Shown here piece by piece: positions 1 through 8,444 of a DNA stretch of 64,000 nt (positions within the stretch are counted from its first letter, which is position 1; each line of letters starts with the position of its first letter). Origin of the DNA: Desulfobacula sp964636495 (GTDB taxonomy: Bacteria > Desulfobacterota > Desulfobacteria > Desulfobacterales > Desulfobacteraceae). The notes under the pieces are model-generated. The model ran no database searches and had not been told where the DNA came from. It was given only the letters and a program-made list of their open reading frames with translations. The DNA is taken from positions 22,186-86,185 of the forward strand of contig CAZWSL010000012.1 of assembly GCA_964636495.1 (NCBI GenBank), written 5' to 3'. The position numbers were made by a program, and so were the translations under genes.

Positions 1-1269
1 AGACTGTCCGGCATGAAGAGAATTGATATTGATCCCACCAATATTGAAATGGGATGGATTATGGACTTCTGCTGCCAGGCCTTAAGAAATATTATCATCG
101 GTATTGATGGTGTTAACGGCAAAGCAGACGGTTTCATGATGAAATCAAAATTCGGCATAGCTGTATCGTCAGAAGTTATGGCTATTCTCTCCATTGCTAC
201 AGATCTGAAAGACATGCGAGAGAGAATGGGAAAAATCGTTGTTGCCTATACCAAAAAAGGTAAACCGGTTACAACTGAAGACCTCCAGGTTGCAGGAGCC
301 ATGACCGCATGGATGGTTGATGCACTGAATCCATCTTTGATGCAGACCCTTGAAGGCCAGCCTGTTATTGTTCATGCCGGACCTTTTGCCAATATCGCCA
401 TAGGCCAGAGTTCCGTTATTGCTGATAAAGTCGGTTTGAAACTTGCTGATTATCATGTTACAGAGTCAGGATTTGGAGCAGATATTGGATTTGAAAAATT
501 CTGGAATCTTAAATGCCGTTATTCCGGTCTTAAACCAGACTGCGCAGTTGTTGTTGCAACGATCCGTGCCCTTAAATGCCATGGCGGCGCTCCTGTGCCC
601 GTACCTGGTAAACCCATGCCTGAAGAGTACTCTTCAGAAAATGTTGAGTGGGTTGCAAACGGTTGTGCCAACCTTATTCACCACATCAGAAATGTCAGAA
701 AAGCGGGTATATCTCCTGTTGTCTGCATCAATGCCTTCTATACAGATACAGATGCTGAAATCGAGAAGGTACGTGAACTGAGTGAGGCAGAAGGCGCAAA
801 AGTTGCTCTTTCCCGTCACTGGGAACATGGTGGCGATGGTGCTATTGAGTTTGCAGAAGCTGTTGTGGAAGCGTGTGAAGAACCGACAGAATTTAAATTT
901 CTCTATGAGCTCGATCTGCCTGTCAAAGAGAGAATTGAACTGGTTGCCAAAGAGGTTTATGGTGCTGACGGTGTTGATTACTCTGCTGAAGCTGAAAAAG
1001 CACTTGCAAGAATCCAGGGTGATCCTGAACTTGCAAAAATGGGCCTCTGCATGGTGAAAACTCATCTCTCCCTCTCTGACAATCCCGCACTCAAAGGTGT
1101 TCCAACTGGATGGAGATTGACCATCAGAGAAGTCCTCACTTATGGCGGTGCAGGTTTTATTGTTCCCGTGGCCGGTGCTATCAGTCTCATGCCTGGAACA
1201 GGTTCAAACCCTGCATTCAAGAGAGTTGATGTTGATGTTGAAACCGGTAAGGTTCAGGGTGTATTCTAA
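1..1269 (+). CDS. fhs: Formate--tetrahydrofolate ligase, 5' end cut by window
   Basis: ATP-dependent ligation of formate to tetrahydrofolate, giving 10-formyl-THF, the entry step of the methyl branch of the Wood-Ljungdahl pathway in the cytoplasm. The frame is open from base 1, so the first Met at base 13 is probably internal. About 422 residues are visible against a family length near 560-590, so the N-terminal P-loop region lies outside the window. The family signature VATIRALKCHGG is encoded near bases 552-590, and the C-terminal FIVPVAGAISLMPG segment is intact. folD follows 143 bases downstream on the same strand, a classic pathway pairing. Assignment is firm; only the start is missing. 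Confidence 0.96.
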   Translation, partial: RLSGMKRIDIDPTNIEMGWIMDFCCQALRNIIIGIDGVNGKADGFMMKSKFGIAVSSEVMAILSIATDLKDMRERMGKIVVAYTKKGKPVTTEDLQVAGAMTAWMVDALNPSLMQTLEGQPVIVHAGPFANIAIGQSSVIADKVGLKLADYHVTESGFGADIGFEKFWNLKCRYSGLKPDCAVVVATIRALKCHGGAPVPVPGKPMPEEYSSENVEWVANGCANLIHHIRNVRKAGISPVVCINAFYTDTDAEIEKVRELSEAEGAKVALSRHWEHGGDGAIEFAEAVVEACEEPTEFKFLYELDLPVKERIELVAKEVYGADGVDYSAEAEKALARIQGDPELAKMGLCMVKTHLSLSDNPALKGVPTGWRLTIREVLTYGGAGFIVPVAGAISLMPGTGSNPAFKRVDVDVETGKVQGVF

Positions 1270-1320
1270 AACCCAAAATACGGTAAAACAATAAGATATT
1301 AAAGTAAGAAGTTAAGAATC

Positions 1321-1383
1321 AGGAGTGGGGAGAGTCGAGCCTTCAGTCTGTTTTTTAAACATGACAGCTCAAGCCTCACTCCT
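1321..1383 (+). promoter_or_regulatory. Inverted-repeat leader between fhs and folD
   Basis: The left arm AGGAGTGGGG (1321-1330) can pair with CCTCACTCCT (1374-1383), with one G-U pair. An inner GAGC (1337-1340) pairs with GCTC (1367-1370). The structure ends about 30 bases before the folD start and has no T-run, so a leader or processing hairpin fits better than a terminator. The left arm resembles a Shine-Dalgarno sequence, but no start codon follows it usefully. Function is inference. Confidence 0.35.
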
Positions 1384-1412
1384 TAAATTACATACAGACG
1401 GAGGTTTATTAA

Positions 1413-2300
1413 ATGACAGCAAAAATTATAAGCGGAACCGAGATAAGAAAAGAGATTCTCGCTGAGATCAAAGAAGAAGTTGATCAGATGAAAGAAAAAC
1501 ATGGCAAGGTACCGGGACTTGTAACGATTCTTGTGGGATCAAGCCCTGCTTCCATCTCCTATGTTACCTTAAAGGTTAAAACAGCAATCAGTCTTGGATT
1601 CCATGAAATCCAGGATGATCAGCCCGATGATATTTCTGAAGAAGATCTTCTTGCCCTAATTGACAAATATAATAATGACCCTGCTATTCACGGTATACTT
1701 GTCCAGCTGCCTCTGCCCAAACATATTGATGATAAAAAGGTATTGAACGCCATCAACCCTGACAAAGATGTTGATGCATTCCATCCTGTCAATGTCGGCC
1801 GTCTCATGATAGGGGGAGATGAAGCAAGATTTCTGCCGTGTACCCCTGCCGGAATTCAGGAGATGATTGTAAGATCCGGTACTGAAACTTCAGGTGCAGA
1901 AGTTGTTGTAGTCGGAAGGTCAAATATAGTAGGTAAACCCATTGCAATTATGATGGCTCAAAAAGGAGTCGGTGCAAACTCTACTGTAACCATCGTTCAT
2001 ACCAGGACCAAAGATCTTGCTGCCCACTGTAAACGTGCTGATATTCTGATTGTTGCAGCCGGGGTTCCTGATCTTGTAAAACCGGAATGGATTAAACCGG
2101 GATCTACTGTTATTGATGTTGGCGTAAACAGGGTCGGCATGAATGAAAAAACCGGTAAAGCCATTCTTAAAGGTGATGTTGATTTTGATGCAGCCAAAGA
2201 GATTGCCGGTGCCATTACACCTGTTCCTGGCGGCGTAGGCCCCATGACAATTGCCATGCTCATGAAAAATACGTTACGGTCGGCACAGCTGAGCCTTTAA
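1413..2300 (+). CDS. folD: Bifunctional methylene-THF dehydrogenase / methenyl-THF cyclohydrolase FolD
   Basis: Interconverts 5,10-methylene-THF, 5,10-methenyl-THF and 10-formyl-THF using NAD(P). The 295-residue length is normal for FolD. The N-terminal catalytic region carries SYVTLKVK with the active-site Tyr and Lys near residues 50-56. The dinucleotide-binding region has GRSNIVGKP near residue 168, and the C-terminal signature PVPGGVGPMT is near residue 272. The start follows a GGAGG-type ribosome-binding site (GACGGAGGTTTATTAA). It lies downstream of fhs and is closed by a strong terminator, consistent with a C1-folate transcription unit. Confidence 0.97.
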   Translation: MTAKIISGTEIRKEILAEIKEEVDQMKEKHGKVPGLVTILVGSSPASISYVTLKVKTAISLGFHEIQDDQPDDISEEDLLALIDKYNNDPAIHGILVQLPLPKHIDDKKVLNAINPDKDVDAFHPVNVGRLMIGGDEARFLPCTPAGIQEMIVRSGTETSGAEVVVVGRSNIVGKPIAIMMAQKGVGANSTVTIVHTRTKDLAAHCKRADILIVAAGVPDLVKPEWIKPGSTVIDVGVNRVGMNEKTGKAILKGDVDFDAAKEIAGAITPVPGGVGPMTIAMLMKNTLRSAQLSL

Positions 2301-2351
2301 TCCGGCAGTCAGCTGACCTGATTAATCTGTTTTATCAGGATGGTTAAAAAT

Positions 2352-2383
2352 AAGCCTGGATCAGTTTCTACTGATCCAGGCTT
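2352..2383. terminator. Bidirectional intrinsic terminator between folD and the facing operon
   Basis: A perfect 13-bp stem, AAGCCTGGATCAG, with a 6-base loop TTTCTA and its exact complement. It is followed by TTGATTTT on the + strand and by a T-rich run on the minus strand (TTATTTTTAACC). It lies between the convergent ends of folD (2300) and the FAD oxidoreductase gene (2413), so it can stop both transcripts. Confidence 0.85.
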
Positions 2384-2412
2384 TTGATTTTAATCAAATT
2401 GCAATATCAGGT

Positions 2413-3993
2413 TCAACCTGTATGGATTCTGGATGAAAAGAATTTCAAGATGTCCTTGACATCTGGATTCTGAGACAACAGGTGTGATAAATCCTCTGCT
2501 GTTTCAATGGCACTTTTCACCTCGTTTCCTATGGAGATATTTCCGTAGAGTATGGAGCCGGCAAGTCTGGTTTTACAAAAAAGAAAACAGAAATAATGAC
2601 CGTCATATCTTCCTTCAATGATGTTGTCATTTTCATCTTCAGCTTCAAATCTGCCAATACTCAGAAGGTCTATGTCAAGCACTTTAATGGTGTTGGAACG
2701 GGGAATCCCTCCAAACTCTACCTGCTTTCCAGCAGCATTCATGCCGGCAATACTGCCCTGATACTGCGCTGCACTCCAGAAGCCGTATAAAACCCCTTTA
2801 TGCTCTGTAATATCGCCTGCTGCATAGACATCAGGATAAGATGTCTGCATATAGTTATTTACAACGATTCCCTGATTTATCTCCACTCCGGCACGGGCTG
2901 CAAGAGATGTGTTTGATCTGACTCCGGCAGCAATGATAACCATATCAGCCGGGATGGTTTTGCTGTTTTCAAGCATGACACCGGTGACACGCTTGTCACC
3001 CACTATTTTTTGCGTAAAAACAGCGGTTTCTAAAGATATGCCAAGGTTTTCAAGATGACTTTTTAACAGGTGTGCAGCAGTCCTGTTCAACTGTCTTGGC
3101 ATGAGCCATTCAAAATTTTCAATAATCACTGCTTTTTTATCATGCCTGCTTATTGCTCCGGCTGTTTCAAGTCCCAATATACCGCCGCCGATAATGACTA
3201 TATTTTCTGCTGTTTTTATTTTTTCAAGAATAGTGTGTGCATCATCTAAACTGCGCAGGGTTACAACCCCCTCTTTTTCAGAACCCGGAATGGGTGGTAT
3301 AAAAGGGTCAGCACCGGCTGTAAGTATCAGTTTATCATATTTGATTCTTTTACTGCTGCTGAGAATAATTTCCTTCTTTTCAAGAAGTAAATCTGAGACT
3401 TCTGTATTTTTACTTAAATAAATATTGTTCTCTTCATACCACTCTTTTTTATGTATCCATAAATCCTCTTTTTTTAATTCTCCTGCCAGATATCTTGTAA
3501 GATTCAACCTGAAATAGGGCAGAAAAGTATCTCTGTTCAGGATTGAAACCCTTGCACTGTCAGAGATATCTCTGACTGATTCAGCAGCTGATACGCCTGC
3601 AGCACCTGCACCTACAATCACATAGTGTCCACTGTCTCCATCCATTTTTTCAGAGAGGTTTTTAAATTTTTCAGCCGGTGCACCGCATACAGGACACCTT
3701 TCCGGTGGTTGATCTCCGGTATGTTCATGGCCGCAGACTTCACACTTCAGCTCTGTAGATAAAGATGCCGGTTTCTCAGGTTTTTCCATATACTCTTCAA
3801 AGAGTTCTTTCTGGGCACCGCAGACCGGACACATTTCAGGCGCTTCAGCTCCTCTGTGAATATATCCGCATACCGTGCAGCGAAATGCCTTATTTTCACT
3901 TGATCCGGTTCCTGATAAAGTGTTCTGGCCTGCAAACTCACTGGAACCGGATTTAATATTATCTGTCACGCCTTTTTCTCTCTTTTTTTCCAT
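2413..3993 (-). CDS. Double rubredoxin-like, FAD-dependent NAD(P)H oxidoreductase
   Basis: Predicted cytoplasmic flavoprotein that moves electrons between NAD(P)H and iron centres. Two small CxxC...CxxC iron-binding domains sit at the N-terminus (Cys39/42/55/58 and Cys84/87/100/103), of the short rubrerythrin/rubredoxin-like kind with CPVCG second knuckles. A pyridine-nucleotide-disulfide oxidoreductase fold follows, with the FAD motif GAGAAG near residue 128 and a second Rossmann motif IIGGGILGLE. No redox-active CxxxxC disulfide is evident in the flavin domain, which places it with NADH:rubredoxin or nitrite-reductase-type oxidoreductases. It is the last gene of a six-gene run, 40 bases after the rubredoxin-TPP enzyme, its likely electron partner. 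The physiological acceptor is inferred. Confidence 0.85.
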   Translation of the reverse strand: MEKKREKGVTDNIKSGSSEFAGQNTLSGTGSSENKAFRCTVCGYIHRGAEAPEMCPVCGAQKELFEEYMEKPEKPASLSTELKCEVCGHEHTGDQPPERCPVCGAPAEKFKNLSEKMDGDSGHYVIVGAGAAGVSAAESVRDISDSARVSILNRDTFLPYFRLNLTRYLAGELKKEDLWIHKKEWYEENNIYLSKNTEVSDLLLEKKEIILSSSKRIKYDKLILTAGADPFIPPIPGSEKEGVVTLRSLDDAHTILEKIKTAENIVIIGGGILGLETAGAISRHDKKAVIIENFEWLMPRQLNRTAAHLLKSHLENLGISLETAVFTQKIVGDKRVTGVMLENSKTIPADMVIIAAGVRSNTSLAARAGVEINQGIVVNNYMQTSYPDVYAAGDITEHKGVLYGFWSAAQYQGSIAGMNAAGKQVEFGGIPRSNTIKVLDIDLLSIGRFEAEDENDNIIEGRYDGHYFCFLFCKTRLAGSILYGNISIGNEVKSAIETAEDLSHLLSQNPDVKDILKFFSSRIHTG

Positions 3994-4033
3994 CTACTCC
4001 CTCTTTATCTCTGATATACAGTCGATCAATGAT

Positions 4034-5866
4034 TTAAATTAAGTCCGGGTCTGTGATAATTTCCAGCATTGCCGGACCCTTATGTGCCAATATTTTTTCA
4101 ATTCCGTCATCCAGTTGCTCTGCCTGTGTGATACGGATACCCATTGCACCGCAATTTTCTGCATATTTTGAAAAATCGGGATTCAGGAGATCTGTTGACC
4201 ACACGGTTTTATTATCATTTCTCTGCTCACTGCTGATTTTACCCAGTTGACTGTTGTTTAGAAGAATATGTTTGATGGGGATATGATATTTAACTGCGGT
4301 TGTCATCTCTCCCATATACTGTGCAAAACCTCCATCACCTGTCACACAGATGATATCCCTGTCCGGAGCTGCTGCCCATGCGCCGATGGCAGCAGGGTAG
4401 CCATATCCTATTGAGCCTAAATATCCGGACATCAATATGGACTGGGAGTGGCATTCAAAATACCTGCCAAATGAATAGGTGTTATTTCCTACATCCAGAG
4501 CTATCACAGCACCTTCGGGAATCTTACGGCTCATTGCAGCAAAAACTGCAGCAGAATTGATTCCTTTTCCATTGTCTGCAAGTGCTCTTTTTTCTTTTTC
4601 ATCCCGCCATTTCTGCCAATGATCCGCAATGGTTTCTGTTCTCCCTGTTTCTGGTTTATAATCTAACAGGGACTTCATCAGGATATCCACTGTCATACCT
4701 ATTTCTCCCCAGACAGGAACAGTGACTTTATGAAATTTTCCTAATATCATGGGGTCAAAATCCACTTGAATGGTTGGTTTGTCTTTTAAAATACCGGTGT
4801 GCCTGGAAAAAGAAGCTCCCAATACGATCAGCAGGTCGGACTCTCCCATGAAATGACTCGCAACCGGTATTCCGCTCAATCCCAGTACACCGCAGGAAAG
4901 CGGGTGGTGATCGGAAATAAGCCCTTTACCCTTGAATGTTGTAATCACCGGCATTTTAAGGTGTTCAGCCAGCTGAATGACTTCAGGCATACAGAATCTG
5001 GCACCATTTCCCACAATCAGAACAGGTCTGCTGGCTTTATTGATCAATTCCAATGCATCTTTAACAGAATCATCCTGGGGGCTCACTCTTTTCAACGGCA
5101 GTCTTCCGGTTGAATCTGATGCTTCAATATCGTCAGGAATTTCAATTTCCTGGATCTGATTGGGAAAAATAAGGTTTGCCACATCACGATTTGTTTTTGC
5201 AGATTTAAGGGCAAGATTCATCAGTTCAACATGATTGCTTTCATTTAAAACAGTCTGCCTGAAACCAGATACGGATTCAAATGCCGCTGAAAGATCAATC
5301 TCCTGGAAAGAACCCGGACCCAGAAACTGCAGGTCTACCTGGCCTGTTAAGGCAAGTACGGGCACACGATCCAGTTTGGCATCCCATAAACCCGTTAGCA
5401 TGTTTGTTGCCCCGGGTCCGGCGATTGCAAGACAGGCTGCAGGATTTCCAGTAAGTTTGCCATAGGCGGAGGCAGCAAAGGAAGCCGCTCCTTCATGACG
5501 TATGCCGATAAACTTCAGGCGACCGGCCTCACACTGTTTACGCATGGCTTCAGCTAATCCGAGATTGGAGTGCCCGACCATGCCGAAAACAAATTCAACC
5601 CCCCAGTTGATCATGGTTTCAACCATTACATCTGAAATGTTTCTTGAGACTGTTTTATTGTCACTACCGGTTACAGCCTGTTCTGCCAGAACCTTGGTTT
5701 TTCTCTTTTCAACTGCTTTTTCTGCAGAATTTTTTATCGGTTTGAACATTGTTCTGGGAGCCTGGCAGACCGGGCATAACCAGTCGTCACCAAGATCATT
5801 CCACTTTATGCCTTCTTTTGCTTCATCATATTCAAAAGCGCATATTCCACACCTGTATACAGTCAT
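4034..5866 (-). CDS. Rubredoxin-fused thiamine-pyrophosphate enzyme (pyruvate oxidase/acetolactate synthase family)
   Basis: Residues 1-40 form a canonical rubredoxin (Cys6, Cys9, Cys31, Cys34, with DDWLCPVC). The rest, about 550 residues, is a complete three-domain TPP enzyme of the COG0028 family. GIRHEGAASFAAS carries the cofactor-activating Glu. The TPP motif starts at VTGDGG and ends in LLNN about 27 residues later. The N-terminal domain resembles pyruvate oxidases more than sulfoacetaldehyde acetyltransferase. Oxidative 2-oxoacid decarboxylation with transfer of electrons from the TPP adduct to the attached rubredoxin is an inference from the fusion. A ribosome-binding site (GAGGAAAGC) precedes the ATG. 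The substrate cannot be read from sequence. Confidence 0.85.
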   Translation of the reverse strand: MTVYRCGICAFEYDEAKEGIKWNDLGDDWLCPVCQAPRTMFKPIKNSAEKAVEKRKTKVLAEQAVTGSDNKTVSRNISDVMVETMINWGVEFVFGMVGHSNLGLAEAMRKQCEAGRLKFIGIRHEGAASFAASAYGKLTGNPAACLAIAGPGATNMLTGLWDAKLDRVPVLALTGQVDLQFLGPGSFQEIDLSAAFESVSGFRQTVLNESNHVELMNLALKSAKTNRDVANLIFPNQIQEIEIPDDIEASDSTGRLPLKRVSPQDDSVKDALELINKASRPVLIVGNGARFCMPEVIQLAEHLKMPVITTFKGKGLISDHHPLSCGVLGLSGIPVASHFMGESDLLIVLGASFSRHTGILKDKPTIQVDFDPMILGKFHKVTVPVWGEIGMTVDILMKSLLDYKPETGRTETIADHWQKWRDEKEKRALADNGKGINSAAVFAAMSRKIPEGAVIALDVGNNTYSFGRYFECHSQSILMSGYLGSIGYGYPAAIGAWAAAPDRDIICVTGDGGFAQYMGEMTTAVKYHIPIKHILLNNSQLGKISSEQRNDNKTVWSTDLLNPDFSKYAENCGAMGIRITQAEQLDDGIEKILAHKGPAMLEIITDPDLI

Positions 5867-5908
5867 ATCTCAGCTTTCCTCTAAAATATTGACAGGGTTA
5901 TTTTATTA

Positions 5909-7600
5909 TCAGACAAAAACAAGTCTGGGTTGATTTATTTTTCCAATGGTTTTCTGGTCATAATCCGGAAATCTGCCGTTGATATAATTGCTTTTTCCGG
6001 TTTTTCTCAGACATTTTTCATGCCAGCTCTCCCACTTCTCAGGAAGGTTCGTGCCGGAAGGCATAAATTTTTTTCCTGCTCCTTCAAAGGTGAAAAAGAG
6101 ATCTGCTTTTTCATCGAGGTCATAACAGAGAATGGAGACGTTTCCTTTTTCATCTGTTACGCCGCTGCCAAGCTTGTCATCATAGATCAGATCCTTGTCC
6201 CACACCTCTATATCAACACCTGCGGGAAAGGTATCAGCAGGGTTCTTCTTTGAAACAAACTGGAGATAACAGGTGACTGATTTACGGGCTTCAAGGAACT
6301 GGGTACATTTTTTCCTGTTCCAGAAAATATCACGCTTAAAGCATTTGTCCAGTTCAAACCCGCTGATTTCATTATCAATAAATTTTTCTATATCAGTTGT
6401 TTTGTTCCTTTTTTTTGTCTGTGCCGCCATGACTACAGGTGTGTTATATGGTGCATGTGATTTATGGATATATTTTGAGTGAAAAGAATCATATGCCTGA
6501 ATGAAACGGTCAGTTAAATCAAAATTATTGTTGAATATTTTTTGCGCCATTAATTTTCTCAGGGCTTTGATGCGGTTTTCTGCATATTCAATATGTCTCT
6601 CTTTCTGTGACAGGCAGTAGCCATTTGCAGCTTTGTTTTTTTCCAGAGTTCTCCGCTGGTACTGCATCACTTCAAGACGTCTCTGGGTATCTTTTAACGG
6701 CTGGTGATAAATGATAAGCTCCCCATGATCATGATAGTATTGTTTTAAAGACTGATAATCCTTTAATACATCTTCAGGTATTTTCCAGGAAATGGGGCCA
6801 TTCGCATGTTTCACCTGATCAAGTTCCTTTAATGGATGAAAGGGTACGCCGGCACGCTTTGCCATTTCATGCATTTTTTTTAAATATATCCGTGCAAGAA
6901 AATTGTTGTCATTTCCCTGGGTCTGAACAGTGCCGTATCCGCCGCCGATATCAGAGTGAACACCGGGAAATGACTCCTCGACCATATATTTTGGTTTGCC
7001 TTCCTCATAGGCCAGAATCGTTTTTGAATGGGTTTTCAAACTCTGCAGATCAAAATTTTTTCGAAGTTCATCCTGGGAAACCATATGATATATGAATCGC
7101 GCTTTATCAGTATTGAGATGAAAATTATATGGATCATCATTATCGCCCGGTGTGGAAAATGATCCCACGGTATCGTAAAGCCCTGCAAACCGTATATCTT
7201 TTTGAACATTTTTAATTTTTTCTCTCTGGTGTGAATTTTCTTTCAGTATATTGATAAAAGATCTTGCCAGTGCAGCACCCCGGCTGAAACCAAATACATC
7301 CAGTGTGATTCTGGTAACATCCCTGCTGATAAACATATCAATATTTTTAAGAATATAGTCAATCCGCTCTTTCCCCCCTTTTCCAAATGCAGCACCTAAA
7401 ATTTCCCACTCACCAAAATCATTGTCTATGGGATCATCTATGCCGTCACTGTGTGTTCCCACTCCCCTTATGTACAGAGGCCGTATATGAAGCGCATCTT
7501 CGTATAAATAAGAGAGTTTCCCAATATTGGACATACCATCGGCATCATCATTCCGGTTGTTTCCTGTTCCATCAAAAAACACGCCAAATGTCAGGTTCAT
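5909..7600 (-). CDS. DUF2235 (Tle1-type) alpha/beta-hydrolase, putative phospholipase
   Basis: 563-residue protein with the DUF2235/T6SS Tle1 hydrolase fold at the N-terminus. FFDGTGNN (residues 8-15) opens the fold, the nucleophile elbow GFSRGA has Ser106, YDTVGS supplies a candidate acid and PGVHSDIGGGYG a candidate His. The C-terminal part is rich in basic and coiled segments and contains a beta-rich segment near residue 450-500 that resembles a carrier or C2-like module. No signal peptide is seen and no type VI secretion gene is nearby. Its ATG overlaps the stop of the upstream Fe-S gene (ATGA, 7597-7600), implying translational coupling in a metabolic operon, which is unusual for a toxin effector. 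An intracellular esterase role is possible. Confidence 0.75.
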   Translation of the reverse strand: MNLTFGVFFDGTGNNRNDDADGMSNIGKLSYLYEDALHIRPLYIRGVGTHSDGIDDPIDNDFGEWEILGAAFGKGGKERIDYILKNIDMFISRDVTRITLDVFGFSRGAALARSFINILKENSHQREKIKNVQKDIRFAGLYDTVGSFSTPGDNDDPYNFHLNTDKARFIYHMVSQDELRKNFDLQSLKTHSKTILAYEEGKPKYMVEESFPGVHSDIGGGYGTVQTQGNDNNFLARIYLKKMHEMAKRAGVPFHPLKELDQVKHANGPISWKIPEDVLKDYQSLKQYYHDHGELIIYHQPLKDTQRRLEVMQYQRRTLEKNKAANGYCLSQKERHIEYAENRIKALRKLMAQKIFNNNFDLTDRFIQAYDSFHSKYIHKSHAPYNTPVVMAAQTKKRNKTTDIEKFIDNEISGFELDKCFKRDIFWNRKKCTQFLEARKSVTCYLQFVSKKNPADTFPAGVDIEVWDKDLIYDDKLGSGVTDEKGNVSILCYDLDEKADLFFTFEGAGKKFMPSGTNLPEKWESWHEKCLRKTGKSNYINGRFPDYDQKTIGKINQPRLVFV

Positions 7601-8421
7601 TTTTTCTCTCCTTTTCTACCTGCAGGGCAGATCAGTTCACACTGCCGGCAATATTTTATTTCATATGCGGATCTATTCTCTTTTTTATCTTCAGCACTCT
7701 TTATATCTGCTATATTGTTTTCCATTTGAATATTGCACGCTATGCGGTCGTAATCTCCATCTCTTCCCGGCATTTTATTATGTTTGAAATTTTTTTCAGA
7801 ATATATTTTTTTATCAAAAACGTTCCGGGGGCAAACTTTTTTGCAATACTCTTTGCAGTCTTTACAGGGATCAAAATCAGACTGTCCGGTTGAAGGCAGA
7901 TCCACATCCATTAGCATAACCCTGAGACGGATTCTTGGTCCGAACCTGCGGGATATCAGCATATTGTTCTTTCCAATACACCCCAGGCCGCCAAGCACTG
8001 CAGAGTCTTTCATATAAACGCCGCCTTTTTCTATGTGGTATGGAATCCTGATGCAGCGGATCTGTTTGTGGGTCTCAAGCCATTGGGCAAGCTTTGAAAA
8101 AACAGAGATCAGCATGGCATTTCCCCTGGTTCCGCCTTTAAGCCCTTTCACCCACCAGTCCAGATCAGGCTTTTCAGCAGGGTGCTCAACAGCGATGACA
8201 ACAGCAGAACCGGCTTTATCCGGCCATGTCACCTCATTCTGCTCTTCTCCTTCACCTTTTTCTGTTCCGACAGTGTGAATAGCTGGAATCATATCATATG
8301 TGGTATGGGAAGGGGATTTTTTAAGATCCTGAATATTGGCAATCCCGGCAAGTGACGCCCCATATTCCATTGCTTTATTGATAATCTCCATACTCAGGGA
8401 TGTTCTGTTTTTTTTTGCCAT
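7597..8421 (-). CDS. QueG-like 4Fe-4S protein
   Basis: 274-residue protein related to epoxyqueuosine reductase and reductive-dehalogenase Fe-S domains. The core segment GGLGCIGKNNML matches the conserved QueG region, and CKDCKEYCKKVCP gives CxxCxxxCxxxCP for one 4Fe-4S cluster. A second group, CRQCELICP near the C-terminus plus an upstream Cys (RIACN), could hold another. It is much shorter than typical QueG and lacks the HEAT-like C-terminus and the usual catalytic Asp segment, so queuosine synthesis is unlikely. It lies 23 bases after the aminotransferase and overlaps the DUF2235 gene by 4 bases. Electron transfer or a corrinoid-linked role is inferred. Confidence 0.7.
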   Translation of the reverse strand: MAKKNRTSLSMEIINKAMEYGASLAGIANIQDLKKSPSHTTYDMIPAIHTVGTEKGEGEEQNEVTWPDKAGSAVVIAVEHPAEKPDLDWWVKGLKGGTRGNAMLISVFSKLAQWLETHKQIRCIRIPYHIEKGGVYMKDSAVLGGLGCIGKNNMLISRRFGPRIRLRVMLMDVDLPSTGQSDFDPCKDCKEYCKKVCPRNVFDKKIYSEKNFKHNKMPGRDGDYDRIACNIQMENNIADIKSAEDKKENRSAYEIKYCRQCELICPAGRKGEKK

Positions 8422-8444
8422 CTGAATTACTCCTTTTTATTCAA

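Noticed and set aside
4034..5866. Sulfoacetaldehyde acetyltransferase for taurine degradation with the class III transaminase
   Set aside because: The N-terminal TPP-domain motifs follow the pyruvate oxidase pattern rather than Xsc, and no sulfite or taurine genes are present.
5909..7600. T6SS effector-immunity pair
   Set aside because: The DUF2235 protein lacks secretion adaptors, immunity gene or T6SS genes nearby, and it is embedded in a metabolic operon.
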